Positions 1 through 8,043 of a DNA stretch of 64,000 bases are shown piece by piece. This stretch comes from Streptomyces sp. NBC_00620 (lineage in GTDB: Bacteria; Actinomycetota; Actinomycetes; Streptomycetales; Streptomycetaceae), in the NCBI RefSeq assembly GCF_026341825.1, contig NZ_JAPENY010000003.1, positions 620,001-684,000 on the forward strand. The letters are read 5' to 3'. The notes under the pieces are model-generated. The model was given only the letters and a program-made list of their open reading frames with translations, searched no databases and had not been told where the DNA came from. Each line of letters starts with the position of its first letter. Positions within the stretch are counted from its first letter, which is position 1. The translations under genes were made by a program, and so were the position numbers.

Positions 1-1
1 G

Positions 2-1141
2 GCGTACGCGGCCGGACTCGTCGGCGCCCGATACAGCGCCCTGATCGCCATGGTCGGCGGCGCCTCCATCCAGACCGCGTTCCTCGTGGTGCTCGGCGTC
101 GGCGGCGCCTTCGTGGCGAACGGCACCATGTCGGTCTCCGAGCTGATCGCCTTCCTGCTGTACGTGTTCTTCCTGGCGATACCGGTCTCCCAGCTCGTCG
201 GCGGCGCGGCCCAGCTGCAGCAGGGCCTGGGCGCGGTGGGCAGGATCCAGGAAGCCGCCGGACTGCCGGTCGAGGACGACATCGACTCGCCGGCCCTCAC
301 CGGCTCCGGCCCTGCGCCGTACATCGGCTCCGCGGCCGCCACCACCTCCGGCCCGGCGCCGGACACCGACTCCCCGTCCGCCACCGTCTCCGGCCCACCG
401 CCGGACATCGAGCTGACCGAGGTCGAGTTCACCTACCCCGGCCGCGCCCCCGCCCTGCGGGGCGTGAGCTTCACCGTCCCCGGCGGCACCCAGACCGCCC
501 TCGTCGGCCTGTCAGGCGCGGGCAAGACCACCCTCTTCTCCCTCCTCCAGCGCTTCTACGAGCCGACCGCCGGCACCATCAGGATCGGCGGCCAGGACAT
601 CTCCACCCTGCCGCGCGGCGAGGTGCGACGCCGTATCGCGTACGTCGAGCAGGACTCCCCTGTCATGTCCGGCACCCTCCGCGAGAACCTGCTGTACGCC
701 GCGCCCTCGGCCACCGCCGAGCAGCTGGCCGAGGCCCTGGCGGTCACCCGTCTCGACGGCCTGGTCGCCCGCCTGCCCATGGGCCTGGACACGGCGGTGG
801 GCCCGCGCGGCGTCACGCTGTCCGGCGGTGAGCGCCAGCGCCTCGCCATCGCCCGCGCCCTGCTGCGCCGCCCTCAGGTGCTGCTGCTGGACGAGGCGAC
901 GGCCCAGCTCGACGCCCGCAACGAGCAGGCGCTGAGCGAGCTGATCGGCCGCACCGCCGGACAGTGCACGGTCCTCCTGATCGCACACCGGCTGTCCACG
1001 GTGACCGAGGCCGACCAGATCGTGGTCCTGGAACACGGCGACGTCCGCGCGATCGGCACCCACCACTCCCTCGTCGACGACGACGAGCTCTACCGGGAAC
1101 TGGCGTCGACGCAGCTCCTGGCGGCCGAGCCCCGGCCCTGA
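2..1141 (+). CDS. ABC exporter, fused permease/ATPase, 5' truncated by window edge
   Basis: The reading frame is open from base 2, so the true start lies upstream and only the last membrane helices of the exporter half and the complete nucleotide-binding domain are visible. The ATPase part shows Walker A (GLSGAGKTT), the ABC signature (LSGGERQR), Walker B (VLLLDEAT) and the switch histidine (IAHR), the layout of type I exporters such as MsbA or lipid/peptide transporters. Between the membrane part and the ATPase is an unusual Pro/Gly/Ser-rich linker made of about three degenerate copies of a 14-15 residue unit beginning SGPxP. The substrate cannot be told. Many such exporters work as heterodimers with a neighbouring half-transporter, which would lie outside the window. 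Confidence 0.93.
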   Translation, partial: AYAAGLVGARYSALIAMVGGASIQTAFLVVLGVGGAFVANGTMSVSELIAFLLYVFFLAIPVSQLVGGAAQLQQGLGAVGRIQEAAGLPVEDDIDSPALTGSGPAPYIGSAAATTSGPAPDTDSPSATVSGPPPDIELTEVEFTYPGRAPALRGVSFTVPGGTQTALVGLSGAGKTTLFSLLQRFYEPTAGTIRIGGQDISTLPRGEVRRRIAYVEQDSPVMSGTLRENLLYAAPSATAEQLAEALAVTRLDGLVARLPMGLDTAVGPRGVTLSGGERQRLAIARALLRRPQVLLLDEATAQLDARNEQALSELIGRTAGQCTVLLIAHRLSTVTEADQIVVLEHGDVRAIGTHHSLVDDDELYRELASTQLLAAEPRP

Positions 1142-1223
1142 CCGCCGCGGGACCGGGGAAGCACCGGAGGAGATCCGTGGTTGACGGTGGAGACGACAGC
1201 GACCGATCTCCACCGGAGCACCC

Positions 1224-2270
1224 ATGCCGAGCCCGGGCCAGCAGGCCCCCTCAGCGGGGCCCCACGCCGAAGCCGTCCGCTTCTCCGTGCTCGACCGCTC
1301 CCGTACCCGCGAGGGCCACGACGCTCCCGAGGCCCTGCGCGACACCGTACGGCTGGCCCAGGACCTGGAGGCGCTCGGCTACCACCGCGTCTGGGTGTCG
1401 GAACACCACGGCGTCCCCGGTGTCGCCGGGTCCGCGCCGACCGTGCTGGCCGCAGCGGTCGCCGCCGCCACCCGTACGATCCGGGTCGGCACCGGCGGTG
1501 TGATGCTGCCCAACCACCAACCGCTGGTCGTGGCCGAGCAGTTCGGTGTCCTGGAGTCCTTGTTCCCCGGCCGGATCGACATGGGACTCGGCCGTTCCGT
1601 CGGCTTCACGGACGGGGTGCGCAAGGCGCTCGGCCGGGACAAGGACGACGCCGATGATTTCGCGGCGCAGCTCGCCGAACTGCTCGGCTGGTTCCGCGGG
1701 ACGTCGTCGACCGGGGCGCACGCCCGCCCCTCCGAAGGCCTGACCGTGCCGCCTTTCATCCTCGCCATGGGCGAGGGCGCGACGATCGCGGCGCGGGCCG
1801 GTCTGCCCATGGTCATCGGCGACCTCCGGAACCGGGACAGGATGCGGCGCGGGATCGATCACTACCGCGAGACGTTCCGCCCTTCCCTCTGGGCCGGGGA
1901 GCCGTACGTCGTCATCTCCGGCACGGTCGCGGTGGCCGCGACCCCGGAGGACGCCCACCGTCTGCTGCTCCCCGAGGCCTGGTCGATGGCGTACTCCCGC
2001 ACCCACGGCACGTTCCCCCCGCTGCCGCCGGCCGAGCGCGTCGAGGGCCTCCCGATGAGCGCCAAGGAACGGGGTTTCTACGAGTCCGGTCTGACCGGGC
2101 ACATCGCGGGCACCGAGGAGCAGGTCGCCCATGAACTGGAGACGGTGATCAAGGAGACCGGCGCGCAGGAGGTGCTGGTCACGACCAGTACGTACGACAG
2201 GGACGCCCTCCTGGACTCCTACCGGAGGCTCGCCCGGGTCGCGGGGCTGACCGGGTCTCCGAGCACCTAG
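1224..2270 (+). CDS. LLM-class flavin-dependent monooxygenase (luciferase-like)
   Basis: The 348-residue protein has the bacterial-luciferase TIM-barrel pattern of the MsnO8-like subgroup: an N-terminal strand (VRFSVLDRS), a conserved YHRVWVSEHHG segment, GGVMLPNHQPLVVAEQFG, and a DMGLGRSVG motif in the FMN-binding region. Such enzymes use reduced FMN and oxygen to oxidise small molecules; the substrate is unknown. The ATG at 1224 is the first good start and lies 82 bases after the ABC exporter on the same strand, so co-transcription is possible. No catalytic anomaly was seen. Confidence 0.9.
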   Translation: MPSPGQQAPSAGPHAEAVRFSVLDRSRTREGHDAPEALRDTVRLAQDLEALGYHRVWVSEHHGVPGVAGSAPTVLAAAVAAATRTIRVGTGGVMLPNHQPLVVAEQFGVLESLFPGRIDMGLGRSVGFTDGVRKALGRDKDDADDFAAQLAELLGWFRGTSSTGAHARPSEGLTVPPFILAMGEGATIAARAGLPMVIGDLRNRDRMRRGIDHYRETFRPSLWAGEPYVVISGTVAVAATPEDAHRLLLPEAWSMAYSRTHGTFPPLPPAERVEGLPMSAKERGFYESGLTGHIAGTEEQVAHELETVIKETGAQEVLVTTSTYDRDALLDSYRRLARVAGLTGSPST

Positions 2271-2290
2271 CGCACTACTGGGAGAGGTGG

Positions 2291-2701
2291 TCAGGACCAA
2301 AGCGCCGTCACCGCTTGGTGCACTGCCGTGGCCGCCCCGGCCAGAGCGCCTATGGAACGGCCCATGACCGCGATCGTGTCGGCCGCGCCCTCGATGGTGT
2401 CCCGCTGTTCCGCGGGGTCATCCAGACCGCGCTCGATCCGCCCCACGGCGCGCTCCCCAGTGTCACGGTCGTCGCCCTCTTCGAGTTGGTCGAGGGCAGA
2501 CCGGAACTGCCGGAGACTCACGCGCACTTCCTTGAGCGCTTGATCGCCCACGAGCGGAGACGCCGACTGGCTGACGCGACTGACGTCCCTTCCTGCACTG
2601 ATCGACTGGACGGTGCTGCCGTCGCCAGTGCTCACGTCCGACGATACTTGCGCACGGCCTTTCCTGTTCCGCCAGCCGCCTTCGCGCCGTAAACGGGTCA
2701 T
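2291..2701 (-). CDS. Small conserved-motif protein, partner of the upstream membrane protein
   Basis: This 136-residue protein is not recognised. Its start overlaps the stop of the upstream 509-residue gene by four bases (ATGA), so the two are translationally coupled. Near residues 20-45 it carries a glycine-rich stretch, GDGSTVQSISAGRDV, very like GDNSIIQAVTAGRDV near the C-terminus of the partner. The middle is a charged helix with many Arg, Glu and Asp residues, and the C-terminus is small and hydrophobic (about residues 110-136, Ala/Gly/Val-rich), possibly one membrane-contacting helix. The shared motif suggests that the two proteins interact or arose by duplication of a short segment. 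The function is unknown. Confidence 0.65.
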   Translation of the reverse strand: MTRLRREGGWRNRKGRAQVSSDVSTGDGSTVQSISAGRDVSRVSQSASPLVGDQALKEVRVSLRQFRSALDQLEEGDDRDTGERAVGRIERGLDDPAEQRDTIEGAADTIAVMGRSIGALAGAATAVHQAVTALWS

Positions 2702-4227
2702 TCCGTATCACCCTTCCTCGTTGCCTTCTCGCTCGTCTCTCGCTCGCTCGGCCGACTCGGCTGCCGGTCCTGGGAATCCTCCTTTCCCTGCCGGACGTCC
2801 TGCACGTCCCGCCCCGCGGTGACAGCCTGGATGATGCTGTTGTCACCAGCGTGGATGACCGTCATGATCTTCTGCACCTGGCGCTGGAATTCCGTGACGT
2901 CGACACCCTTGTCCTCCAGGAAATCCTCGACCGTGGCGAACATGCGCGACTGCATGATCTCGACGTGGCGTACCGCGTCCTCGGACACGTGCATGTCGCT
3001 GGTGTACACGGGTGAGTAGCGCTCTCGCAGGCTCGTGGGCATCGGCCTCTTCGGAACCTTCGTCAACGGCTCGTCGGTTGTCATCTCCTCACGTTCATGT
3101 GTCCACCACCGCAGGAGGCGCCAGCAACCGAGCCCCAAAGCCAGGAGGTCTCCCAGGGCCTGCACCGGGATCTGTACGAAGGAGGTGATCCGGCGGAGCC
3201 GTTCCGGGTCCACGGCTTCCTCGACCTCCTCGAAGAGGGGCGAGAGAACGTGCGGCCGCACGACGAAGTGGAGCTCCTGACCTTCGATCACTGCCGAGGC
3301 CAGGACCGTGACAACCAGTTGCCCCGACCAGGTGCAGACCTGCGCGGACAGGTACCGGCGGACCTCCAGCCCGGACGCGGTCACACCCTGTGCCCGTCCC
3401 CGGTCGTGCTCGTCGCTCGGGCTGTCGCCACCGGGAATCCTGGGTAGGCGCGCCCACCGCCGGTCGGGCCCACCCCGTACCTCCTCGACCTCGCAGCGCA
3501 GGGGGTTGAAGGGCGGCTCGCCGAGACTCAAGTCCTCCAGGTCTTCCCTCACCGCCGCGAGCAGTTCCTCGGGGTCGAAAGCCTCGAATTCCTTGCGGAC
3601 CTCTTCGCTCTCCTCGTCCTTCGCGCCTCGCAGCTTGATGCTGACCGTTGACCGGCCCCACGGAGACTTCCCCGCTCCGATAAAACGCCAGCCTGTCTCG
3701 TAGAGCTCATACGCGAGGGCGTTGCCCTTTTGTGCTCGTTCGATCGCGTCGATTCGACTCCGATTCCGCGGCCCCGTCCATGGATTGCGGCGGTCACGGT
3801 CGCAGACCAGGGCATAGACGGTCGCGACGAGCCGGTCCACGATCCGCACTGCCATGAAGGCGAGCGTGGCGAACTCGGCAGCCCGGAAGGTCTCCGCGCT
3901 GACCCGGCTCGTGGGCCGGAGCACTATCACCAGCACAGGAAGCAGGAGCAGGAGGAACGTCGCCACCCAGGCCCGGCCCGCCCAACGACGTCGCAGCGCA
4001 GAGCGCCACGGGTGCCGTCCTGGGGGTCGGGCGACCGCAAGGGCAAGAGCAGCCGTGAGCGCCCACACGCCGAAGCCGAGCGGAAAACGGTAGGCGATCC
4101 AGCCCAGGGCGAGGGCCAGCATCGTACGGCGAATGCGCCACTGTCTGCGTGCCGCGAGGCAATGCGCGAGCACGGGACCGAGATCGAATCCGAATGACGG
4201 CACCACGCGTATTCGCGACAGAAGCAC
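2698..4227 (-). CDS. Membrane-anchored protein of unknown function with C-terminal AGRDV motif
   Basis: The 509-residue protein starts with GTG and has an N-terminal membrane region with helices near residues 35-65 and 88-105, then possibly 118-140. A large soluble, acidic, mixed alpha/beta region (about 150-340) follows, then another hydrophobic stretch near 355-370 and a charged C-terminal tail. Near residue 470 it carries GDNSIIQAVTAGRDV, matched by a similar motif in the overlapping downstream gene. I recognise no family. G/C at third codon positions is somewhat lower than in neighbouring housekeeping genes, and the pair lies beside an IS scar, so an accessory origin is plausible. Start choice is uncertain because no strong ribosome binding site precedes it. 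Confidence 0.65.
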   Translation of the reverse strand: MLLSRIRVVPSFGFDLGPVLAHCLAARRQWRIRRTMLALALGWIAYRFPLGFGVWALTAALALAVARPPGRHPWRSALRRRWAGRAWVATFLLLLLPVLVIVLRPTSRVSAETFRAAEFATLAFMAVRIVDRLVATVYALVCDRDRRNPWTGPRNRSRIDAIERAQKGNALAYELYETGWRFIGAGKSPWGRSTVSIKLRGAKDEESEEVRKEFEAFDPEELLAAVREDLEDLSLGEPPFNPLRCEVEEVRGGPDRRWARLPRIPGGDSPSDEHDRGRAQGVTASGLEVRRYLSAQVCTWSGQLVVTVLASAVIEGQELHFVVRPHVLSPLFEEVEEAVDPERLRRITSFVQIPVQALGDLLALGLGCWRLLRWWTHEREEMTTDEPLTKVPKRPMPTSLRERYSPVYTSDMHVSEDAVRHVEIMQSRMFATVEDFLEDKGVDVTEFQRQVQKIMTVIHAGDNSIIQAVTAGRDVQDVRQGKEDSQDRQPSRPSERETSEKATRKGDTE

Positions 4228-4818
4228 CTTGCCTATCGCCTATCGTGCGAGGGGTTCGCCCAGGGGCGGACAGATCGACTCCGGCTGCTGCCACCGCGGC
4301 CGCTCGTCGTTCCGCAGTGTGCGCACCGAATTGACCCCGAATCCGTAGGTCCGCAGATGACGCCATGCCGCCCTGACCGGCTCCAGTCGATCGGGGCGAG
4401 CGTGCGCGGCCGCAGACAGTCGCCTGGTCACTTCCGTACGCGTGGCATGACTCGCTTTGCCACCCCGTTCACCCTGTGACTTGTCGGGCGTCGTCACCTG
4501 TGGTGTGGGTGGGTGAATGGAGATGGCCTGAAAGTAGCGTTCTCGTCGTTCCTGCATGGACACACCCACCACAACGCCCTCCCCCGAGAGGGCGCCCTGA
4601 GGTGCGATGGTGGCCCTCTGTGACGCTCCGCAGTCTGGACCCATATAGTCCCTGCCCCGCAGCACTCGCGCAGCGTCGAATTCGGCCTCTGTGAGAAACG
4701 GCGCGGGCCGAGTGTGATTCAGCACTCCACGCGGCGGATCACTGCAGGTGAGAGCAGCGGAAGCGGTCGGTGGCCTTGTACCGTGGGCCCCTTCCCCAAG
4801 CCCTCAGGAGTCCGGCCC
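4228..4818. other. Stretch without a supported gene
   Basis: About 590 bases lie between the membrane protein gene and the UvrA-like remnant. A minus-strand reading frame of 161 codons (4240-4725) is open here, but its third-position G/C is only moderate, it matches nothing I know, and it has no convincing ribosome binding site. I treat it as doubtful. The stretch should hold the promoter of the 2291-4227 gene pair on the minus strand and the old promoter of the UvrA-like gene on the plus strand. Confidence 0.5.
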
Positions 4819-4982
4819 ATGCCAGCCCCCACGACCTGTACGTCCGCATTCGCGGCACCCTTGAGCCCAATCCCCGGGGTGTCAGCGTTCCACGGGACGT
4901 TCTGGCGGTGTTCACCGGCGTCTCCGGCTCCGGCACGTCCTCGCTCGCCTTGGGGACCATCTACGCGGAGGCCCAGCGGCGC
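4819..4982 (+). pseudogene. UvrA-like ABC-type excinuclease subunit, 5' remnant
   Basis: The translated fragment reads PHDLYVRIRG, then VPRDVLAVFTGVSGSG and LALGTIYAEAQRR, which is the N-terminus of UvrA-family proteins (first ATPase domain). Three lesions are visible. First, the ATG at 4819, with ribosome binding site CAGGAG at 4805-4810, is one base out of frame with the body; adding one C to the C-run at 4826-4830 restores the expected MPAPHDLYVR start. Second, the Walker A motif reads GSGTSS instead of GSGKSS, so the essential lysine is lost. Third, homology stops at about 4982, where the mobile-element end begins. The rest of the gene survives only as the 3' fragment at 6611-7024. Confidence 0.85.
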
Positions 4983-4992
4983 AACCGGGTTT

Positions 4993-5036
4993 CATTCGCA
5001 ATGCCTCGGGCCTTCAGGCCGATGGTGAAGCGAATG
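4993..5036. repeat. Left-end hairpin of the IS200/IS605-type element
   Basis: An outer stem CATTCGC (4993-4999) pairs with GCGAATG (5030-5036). An inner GGCC/GGCC stem encloses the loop TTCA. The sequence around the inner stem resembles the right-end hairpin in direct orientation, as expected for the subterminal palindromes that Y1 transposases bind. Confidence 0.65.
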
Positions 5037-5131
5037 TGAGGGTGGCGACGCGGAGCGTCGCGGGTTTCTGTCCGGCGGGGTCGGGCCACGCGTGCCCACT
5101 GGCTGCGGCGGTGAACACCGTGACTGCTGGT

Positions 5132-5269
5132 TCACACCGCCCGCATGATTTCCGCTCTGCGCGTCAGATGGACATCGGTGAGCACCTTGTGCCGGAACTT
5201 GGTCACGAAGACCAAGTGAACATTCATCGCAAAGCACACTGACGGCCCGTACACATGTTCCCTATGCAT
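5132..5269 (-). pseudogene. tnpA: tnpA (IS200-type Y1 transposase) N-terminal remnant
   Basis: The fragment contains MNVHLVFVTKFRHKVLTD followed by HLTRRAEIMRAV, the start of IS200/IS605 TnpA proteins. A stop codon follows at once where the family normally continues with Cys-Glu. Full TnpA is about 130-150 residues, and the HUH metal-binding and catalytic tyrosine regions are absent, so this is a non-functional stub. It is transcribed away from tnpB, the usual IS605 arrangement. Without a TnpA supplied in trans the element cannot move by itself. Confidence 0.85.
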
Positions 5270-5300
5270 CCCATAAAGCAACCGTAGTACCGTCGCCCGC

Positions 5301-6524
5301 ATGCAGCTCAGGTACAGCTTCGCCCTGTACCCGAACACCCCTCAACGCACCGCGTTAGCACGGGCGTTCGGGTGCGCCCGCGTCGTGTTCAACGACGCGG
5401 TGCGCGCTCGCGAGGACGCCCGCACGACGGGTGAGGCGTTCCCCGCGGCAGGGGAACTGTCCAAGAAGCTGATCACGGAGGCGAAGCAGACCGATGCGCG
5501 GTCCTGGCTGGGTGAGGTCTCCGCCGTGGTGCTCCAGCAGTCCCTGCGGGACGCCGAGGCCGCCTACCGGAACTTCTTCGGGTCCCTTAAAGGCGCCCGC
5601 AAGGGTCCGAAGATGGGTGCACCGCGTTTCAAGTCCCGTAAGGACAGCCGTCAGTCGATCCGGTTCACCGCCAACGCCCGCTGGTCGATCACCGAGAGTG
5701 GGCGGCTGAAGCTCCCGAAGATCGGCGAGGTCAAGGTCAAGTGGTCCCGGACCCTGCCCACCACTCCCACCTCGGTCACGGTGATCAAGGACGCGGCCGG
5801 TCGGTACTTCGCCAGCTTCGTCATCGACACCGACCCTGCCGCCGACGCTGCCCGGATGCCCGACACCGACCAGAGCGTCGGCATCGACCTCGGCCTCACC
5901 CATTTCGCAGTTCTCTCCGACGGCACGAAGATCGACTCCCCGAAGTTTCTGCGCCGCGCGGAGAAGAAGCTGAAGAAGGCGCAGCGGGAACTGTCCCGCA
6001 AGCAGAAGGGATCGAAGAACCGGGAGAAGGCCCGCCTCAAAGTCGCCCGCGCCCATGCGAAGGTCACCGACGCCCGGCACGAGTTCCACCATCACCTCTC
6101 CACCCAACTGATCCGCGACAACCAAGCGATCGGCGTGGAGGACCTGGCGGTCAAGGCGCTAGCACGCACCCGGCTGGCCAAGAGTGTCCACGACGCCGGA
6201 TGGTCGACGTTCGTGACCATGCTCGAATACAAAGCGGCACGGTACGGCCGTACCCTGATCAAGATCGGCCGGTACGAACCGACCTCCCAGACCTGCTCGG
6301 TCTGCGGCACCAAAGACGGACCCAAGCCCCTGCACATCCGGGAGTGGACCTGCGCCGCCTGCGGCACCCTCCACGACCGGGACCACAACGCCGCGATCAA
6401 CATCCACACGGCCGCCGGACTGGCGGTTACGGCCTGCGGAGCGCCGGTAAGACCAGGACTCGTCCCGGCACAGCGCGATGAAACAGGAAGCCATGGATTC
6501 CCGCCCGAACCTCGTGCCGCGTAG
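5301..6524 (+). CDS. tnpB: TnpB RNA-guided nuclease of an IS200/IS605-type element
   Basis: The 407-residue protein is full length for TnpB. It has the N-terminal helix-turn-helix-like region (FGCARVVFNDAV), a RuvC-like nuclease split into three motifs (GIDLGLT with D196, GVEDLAV with E280, and DRDHNAA with D361), and a zinc ribbon with cysteines 332, 335, 351 and 354. All catalytic residues are present. TnpB proteins are known RNA-guided DNA nucleases that use an omega RNA made from the right end of the element. The gene starts at ATG 5301, divergent from the tnpA remnant. It is intact although its transposase partner has decayed. Confidence 0.95.
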   Translation: MQLRYSFALYPNTPQRTALARAFGCARVVFNDAVRAREDARTTGEAFPAAGELSKKLITEAKQTDARSWLGEVSAVVLQQSLRDAEAAYRNFFGSLKGARKGPKMGAPRFKSRKDSRQSIRFTANARWSITESGRLKLPKIGEVKVKWSRTLPTTPTSVTVIKDAAGRYFASFVIDTDPAADAARMPDTDQSVGIDLGLTHFAVLSDGTKIDSPKFLRRAEKKLKKAQRELSRKQKGSKNREKARLKVARAHAKVTDARHEFHHHLSTQLIRDNQAIGVEDLAVKALARTRLAKSVHDAGWSTFVTMLEYKAARYGRTLIKIGRYEPTSQTCSVCGTKDGPKPLHIREWTCAACGTLHDRDHNAAINIHTAAGLAVTACGAPVRPGLVPAQRDETGSHGFPPEPRAA

Positions 6525-6554
6525 CGGCACAGCAACGGAGGAGAAGGCCAGAAT

Positions 6555-6574
6555 CCTCGGGCTTCAGCCCGAGG
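6555..6574. repeat. Right-end hairpin, likely part of the TnpB omega RNA
   Basis: CCTCGGGC (6555-6562) pairs perfectly with GCCCGAGG (6567-6574) around a TTCA loop, 31 bases after the tnpB stop. In this family the right end both binds transposase and forms the 3' part of the omega RNA, with the guide taken from flanking DNA just beyond the element. A second small hairpin follows at 6593-6607. Confidence 0.6.
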
Positions 6575-6610
6575 AGCAAGTCAAAACCCCGAGACGCTCG
6601 AAGCGTCGCG

Positions 6611-7024
6611 CGCAGCCTCAGCACACTCTTCGACGTCGGCCTCGGCTATCTGCGACTGGGCCAGCCCGCCACCGAGTTGTCCGGCGGGGAGGCTCAACGG
6701 ATCAAGCTGGCCAGCGAGTTGCAGCGGGTGCGCCGTGGCCACACGCTCTATCTCCTCGACGAGCCGACGACCGGGCTGCACCCGGCCGATGTCGAGGTGC
6801 TGCTGCGCCAGTTGCACGGTCTGGTCGACGCGGGCCACACCGTCGTGGTCGTCGAACACGACATGGCGGTGGTCGCGGGCGCGGACTGGGTGATCGATCT
6901 GGGTCCGGGCGGTGGTGACGCGGGCGGCCGAATCGTCGCGGCAGGGCCGCCGGCCGAGGTGGCACGGGCGGAGGGGAGCACCACGGCTCCCTATCTCGCC
7001 CGCGCGCTCCCTCAGGCCCCGTAG
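6611..7024 (+). pseudogene. UvrA-like ABC-type excinuclease subunit, 3' remnant
   Basis: From about 6611 the reading frame shows RSLSTLFDVGLGYLRLGQ, the ABC signature LSGGEAQRIKL, Walker B TLYLLDEPTTGLHP and the switch VVVVEHDM, which is the C-terminal ATPase half of UvrA-family proteins. It ends at a normal stop. There is no start of its own; a TTG at 6677 is internal to the signature region. It is collinear with the 5' remnant at 4819-4982, and everything between (zinc-finger insertions and most of both ATPase domains) is missing. The stop overlaps the 3' end of the convergent acyltransferase gene by 13 bases. Confidence 0.85.
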
Positions 7025-8043
7025 GGGTGTGCGTGCGGGCCCGGCGACCGCAGCCCTCCTTGCGCGGCGTGGGCCAGGTCGCGGCGGTCGGCGTGGTCGC
7101 CCGGTGCGAGTACGGGCCGCAGGTCCAGCTCCGCGACCAGGGAGCGGGCCGACACGACCCGCCACACCGAGGTGAGCAGGGAATCGCTGCCGACGAAGGC
7201 GGGCGCGGTGCTCGCCGCTCCCCCGTCCAGCCGGTAGTGGATGCGTACCGGCTGGACCGGCACGCCTGCGTCGAGGGCGGCCTGGAAGACGGCCCGGCGG
7301 AAGTACCCCTGTGCCCGGCCGCACCAGGTGCTGCCCTCGGGGAACACCACCATCGTGGACCCTTCGCGGAGGGTGTCCGCGATCCGCTCGACCGTCCGCG
7401 GCAGCGCGCTCAGCCGGTCGCGCTCGATGAACAGCGCGCCGCTGCTCGCGGTCAGCGCGCCCGCCACGGGCCACTGCCGGATCTCGGCCTTGGCGATCAT
7501 CCGCCCGGGTCGGACGGCGGCGAGCAGCGGGATGTCCATCCAGGAGATGTGGTTGGCGACCACCAGCAGGCCGCCGGCGGGCGGGGTGTCACCGGTGATC
7601 CTCAGGCGCACGCCCGCGGCCCGCACGATGGTCCGGCACCAGGTCCTGATGAGCCGGTCGCGCGGCGCGGCCGGGATCCGTCCGACGACGGGGATCAGCA
7701 CGATCCCGAAGGTGAGCACGGACAGGAGGGTGGCCAGCCGCAGCAGCGCGCGCGGCACGCCGGCCATCGACCCCGTGGACTCCAGGCAGAGGCGCGGGGT
7801 GCACGGGGCGCTGGGCAGCCAGGCGCTGCTGGGCGTCTGGACGGGCCGGAACGCGACCGGCCGCACGCCGGCCCGGCGCGGCGACGGCACCTTAGTGGTC
7901 GTGGCCGGGAAGGCCGCCGTGGCGACACCCGGGTTGACGAGCGCCGTCGTGTCGCGGCGAGGGCGCAGTATCACGCCCACCCGGGACGCGCGGATGACCC
8001 CGTTGCGAGTGGCGCCTATGACGCCAGTGCGGGAGGCGTTCAT
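7012..8043 (-). CDS. 1-acylglycerol-phosphate acyltransferase, OlsA/PlsC-like
   Basis: The protein has the PlsC acyltransferase signature: NHISWMDIP (HX4D catalytic motif), FIERDR, and FPEGST (glycerol-phosphate binding), preceded by a hydrophobic segment (LATLLSVLTFGIVLIPVV). From the ATG at 8043 it has 343 residues; a later ATG at 7767 would give 251. The longer start overlaps the upstream GNAT stop (TGATG), supporting coupling, but the first 30 residues are degenerate octapeptide repeats and may be dispensable. With the upstream gene it matches the pair that makes ornithine lipids: OlsB adds a 3-hydroxyacyl group to ornithine and OlsA adds the second acyl chain. From memory the S. coelicolor homologues are SCO0920 and SCO0921. 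Confidence 0.8.
   Translation of the reverse strand: MNASRTGVIGATRNGVIRASRVGVILRPRRDTTALVNPGVATAAFPATTTKVPSPRRAGVRPVAFRPVQTPSSAWLPSAPCTPRLCLESTGSMAGVPRALLRLATLLSVLTFGIVLIPVVGRIPAAPRDRLIRTWCRTIVRAAGVRLRITGDTPPAGGLLVVANHISWMDIPLLAAVRPGRMIAKAEIRQWPVAGALTASSGALFIERDRLSALPRTVERIADTLREGSTMVVFPEGSTWCGRAQGYFRRAVFQAALDAGVPVQPVRIHYRLDGGAASTAPAFVGSDSLLTSVWRVVSARSLVAELDLRPVLAPGDHADRRDLAHAAQGGLRSPGPHAHPYGA

Larger units (their letters stand above)
4986..6586 (+). mobile_element. IS200/IS605-type insertion element with decayed tnpA and intact tnpB
   Basis: The element lies between two remnants of a UvrA-like gene and carries a tnpA remnant (minus strand) divergent from tnpB (plus strand), as in the IS605 group. 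Both ends carry a hairpin with a TTCA loop: 4993-5036 on the left and 6555-6574 on the right. Each is followed by a second short hairpin of GACGC...GCGTC type (5045-5061 and 6593-6607). Elements of this family make no target duplication, and none is seen. Exact boundaries are uncertain by about 20 bases on the right. The two gene remnants account for only about 190 codons of a gene that is normally over 700 codons long, so a deletion accompanied or followed insertion. Confidence 0.8.

Noticed and set aside
4240..4725. Minus-strand reading frame of 161 codons upstream of the membrane protein gene
   Set aside because: Third-position G/C is only moderate, there is no recognisable domain and no good ribosome binding site. 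It is described as an intergenic stretch instead.
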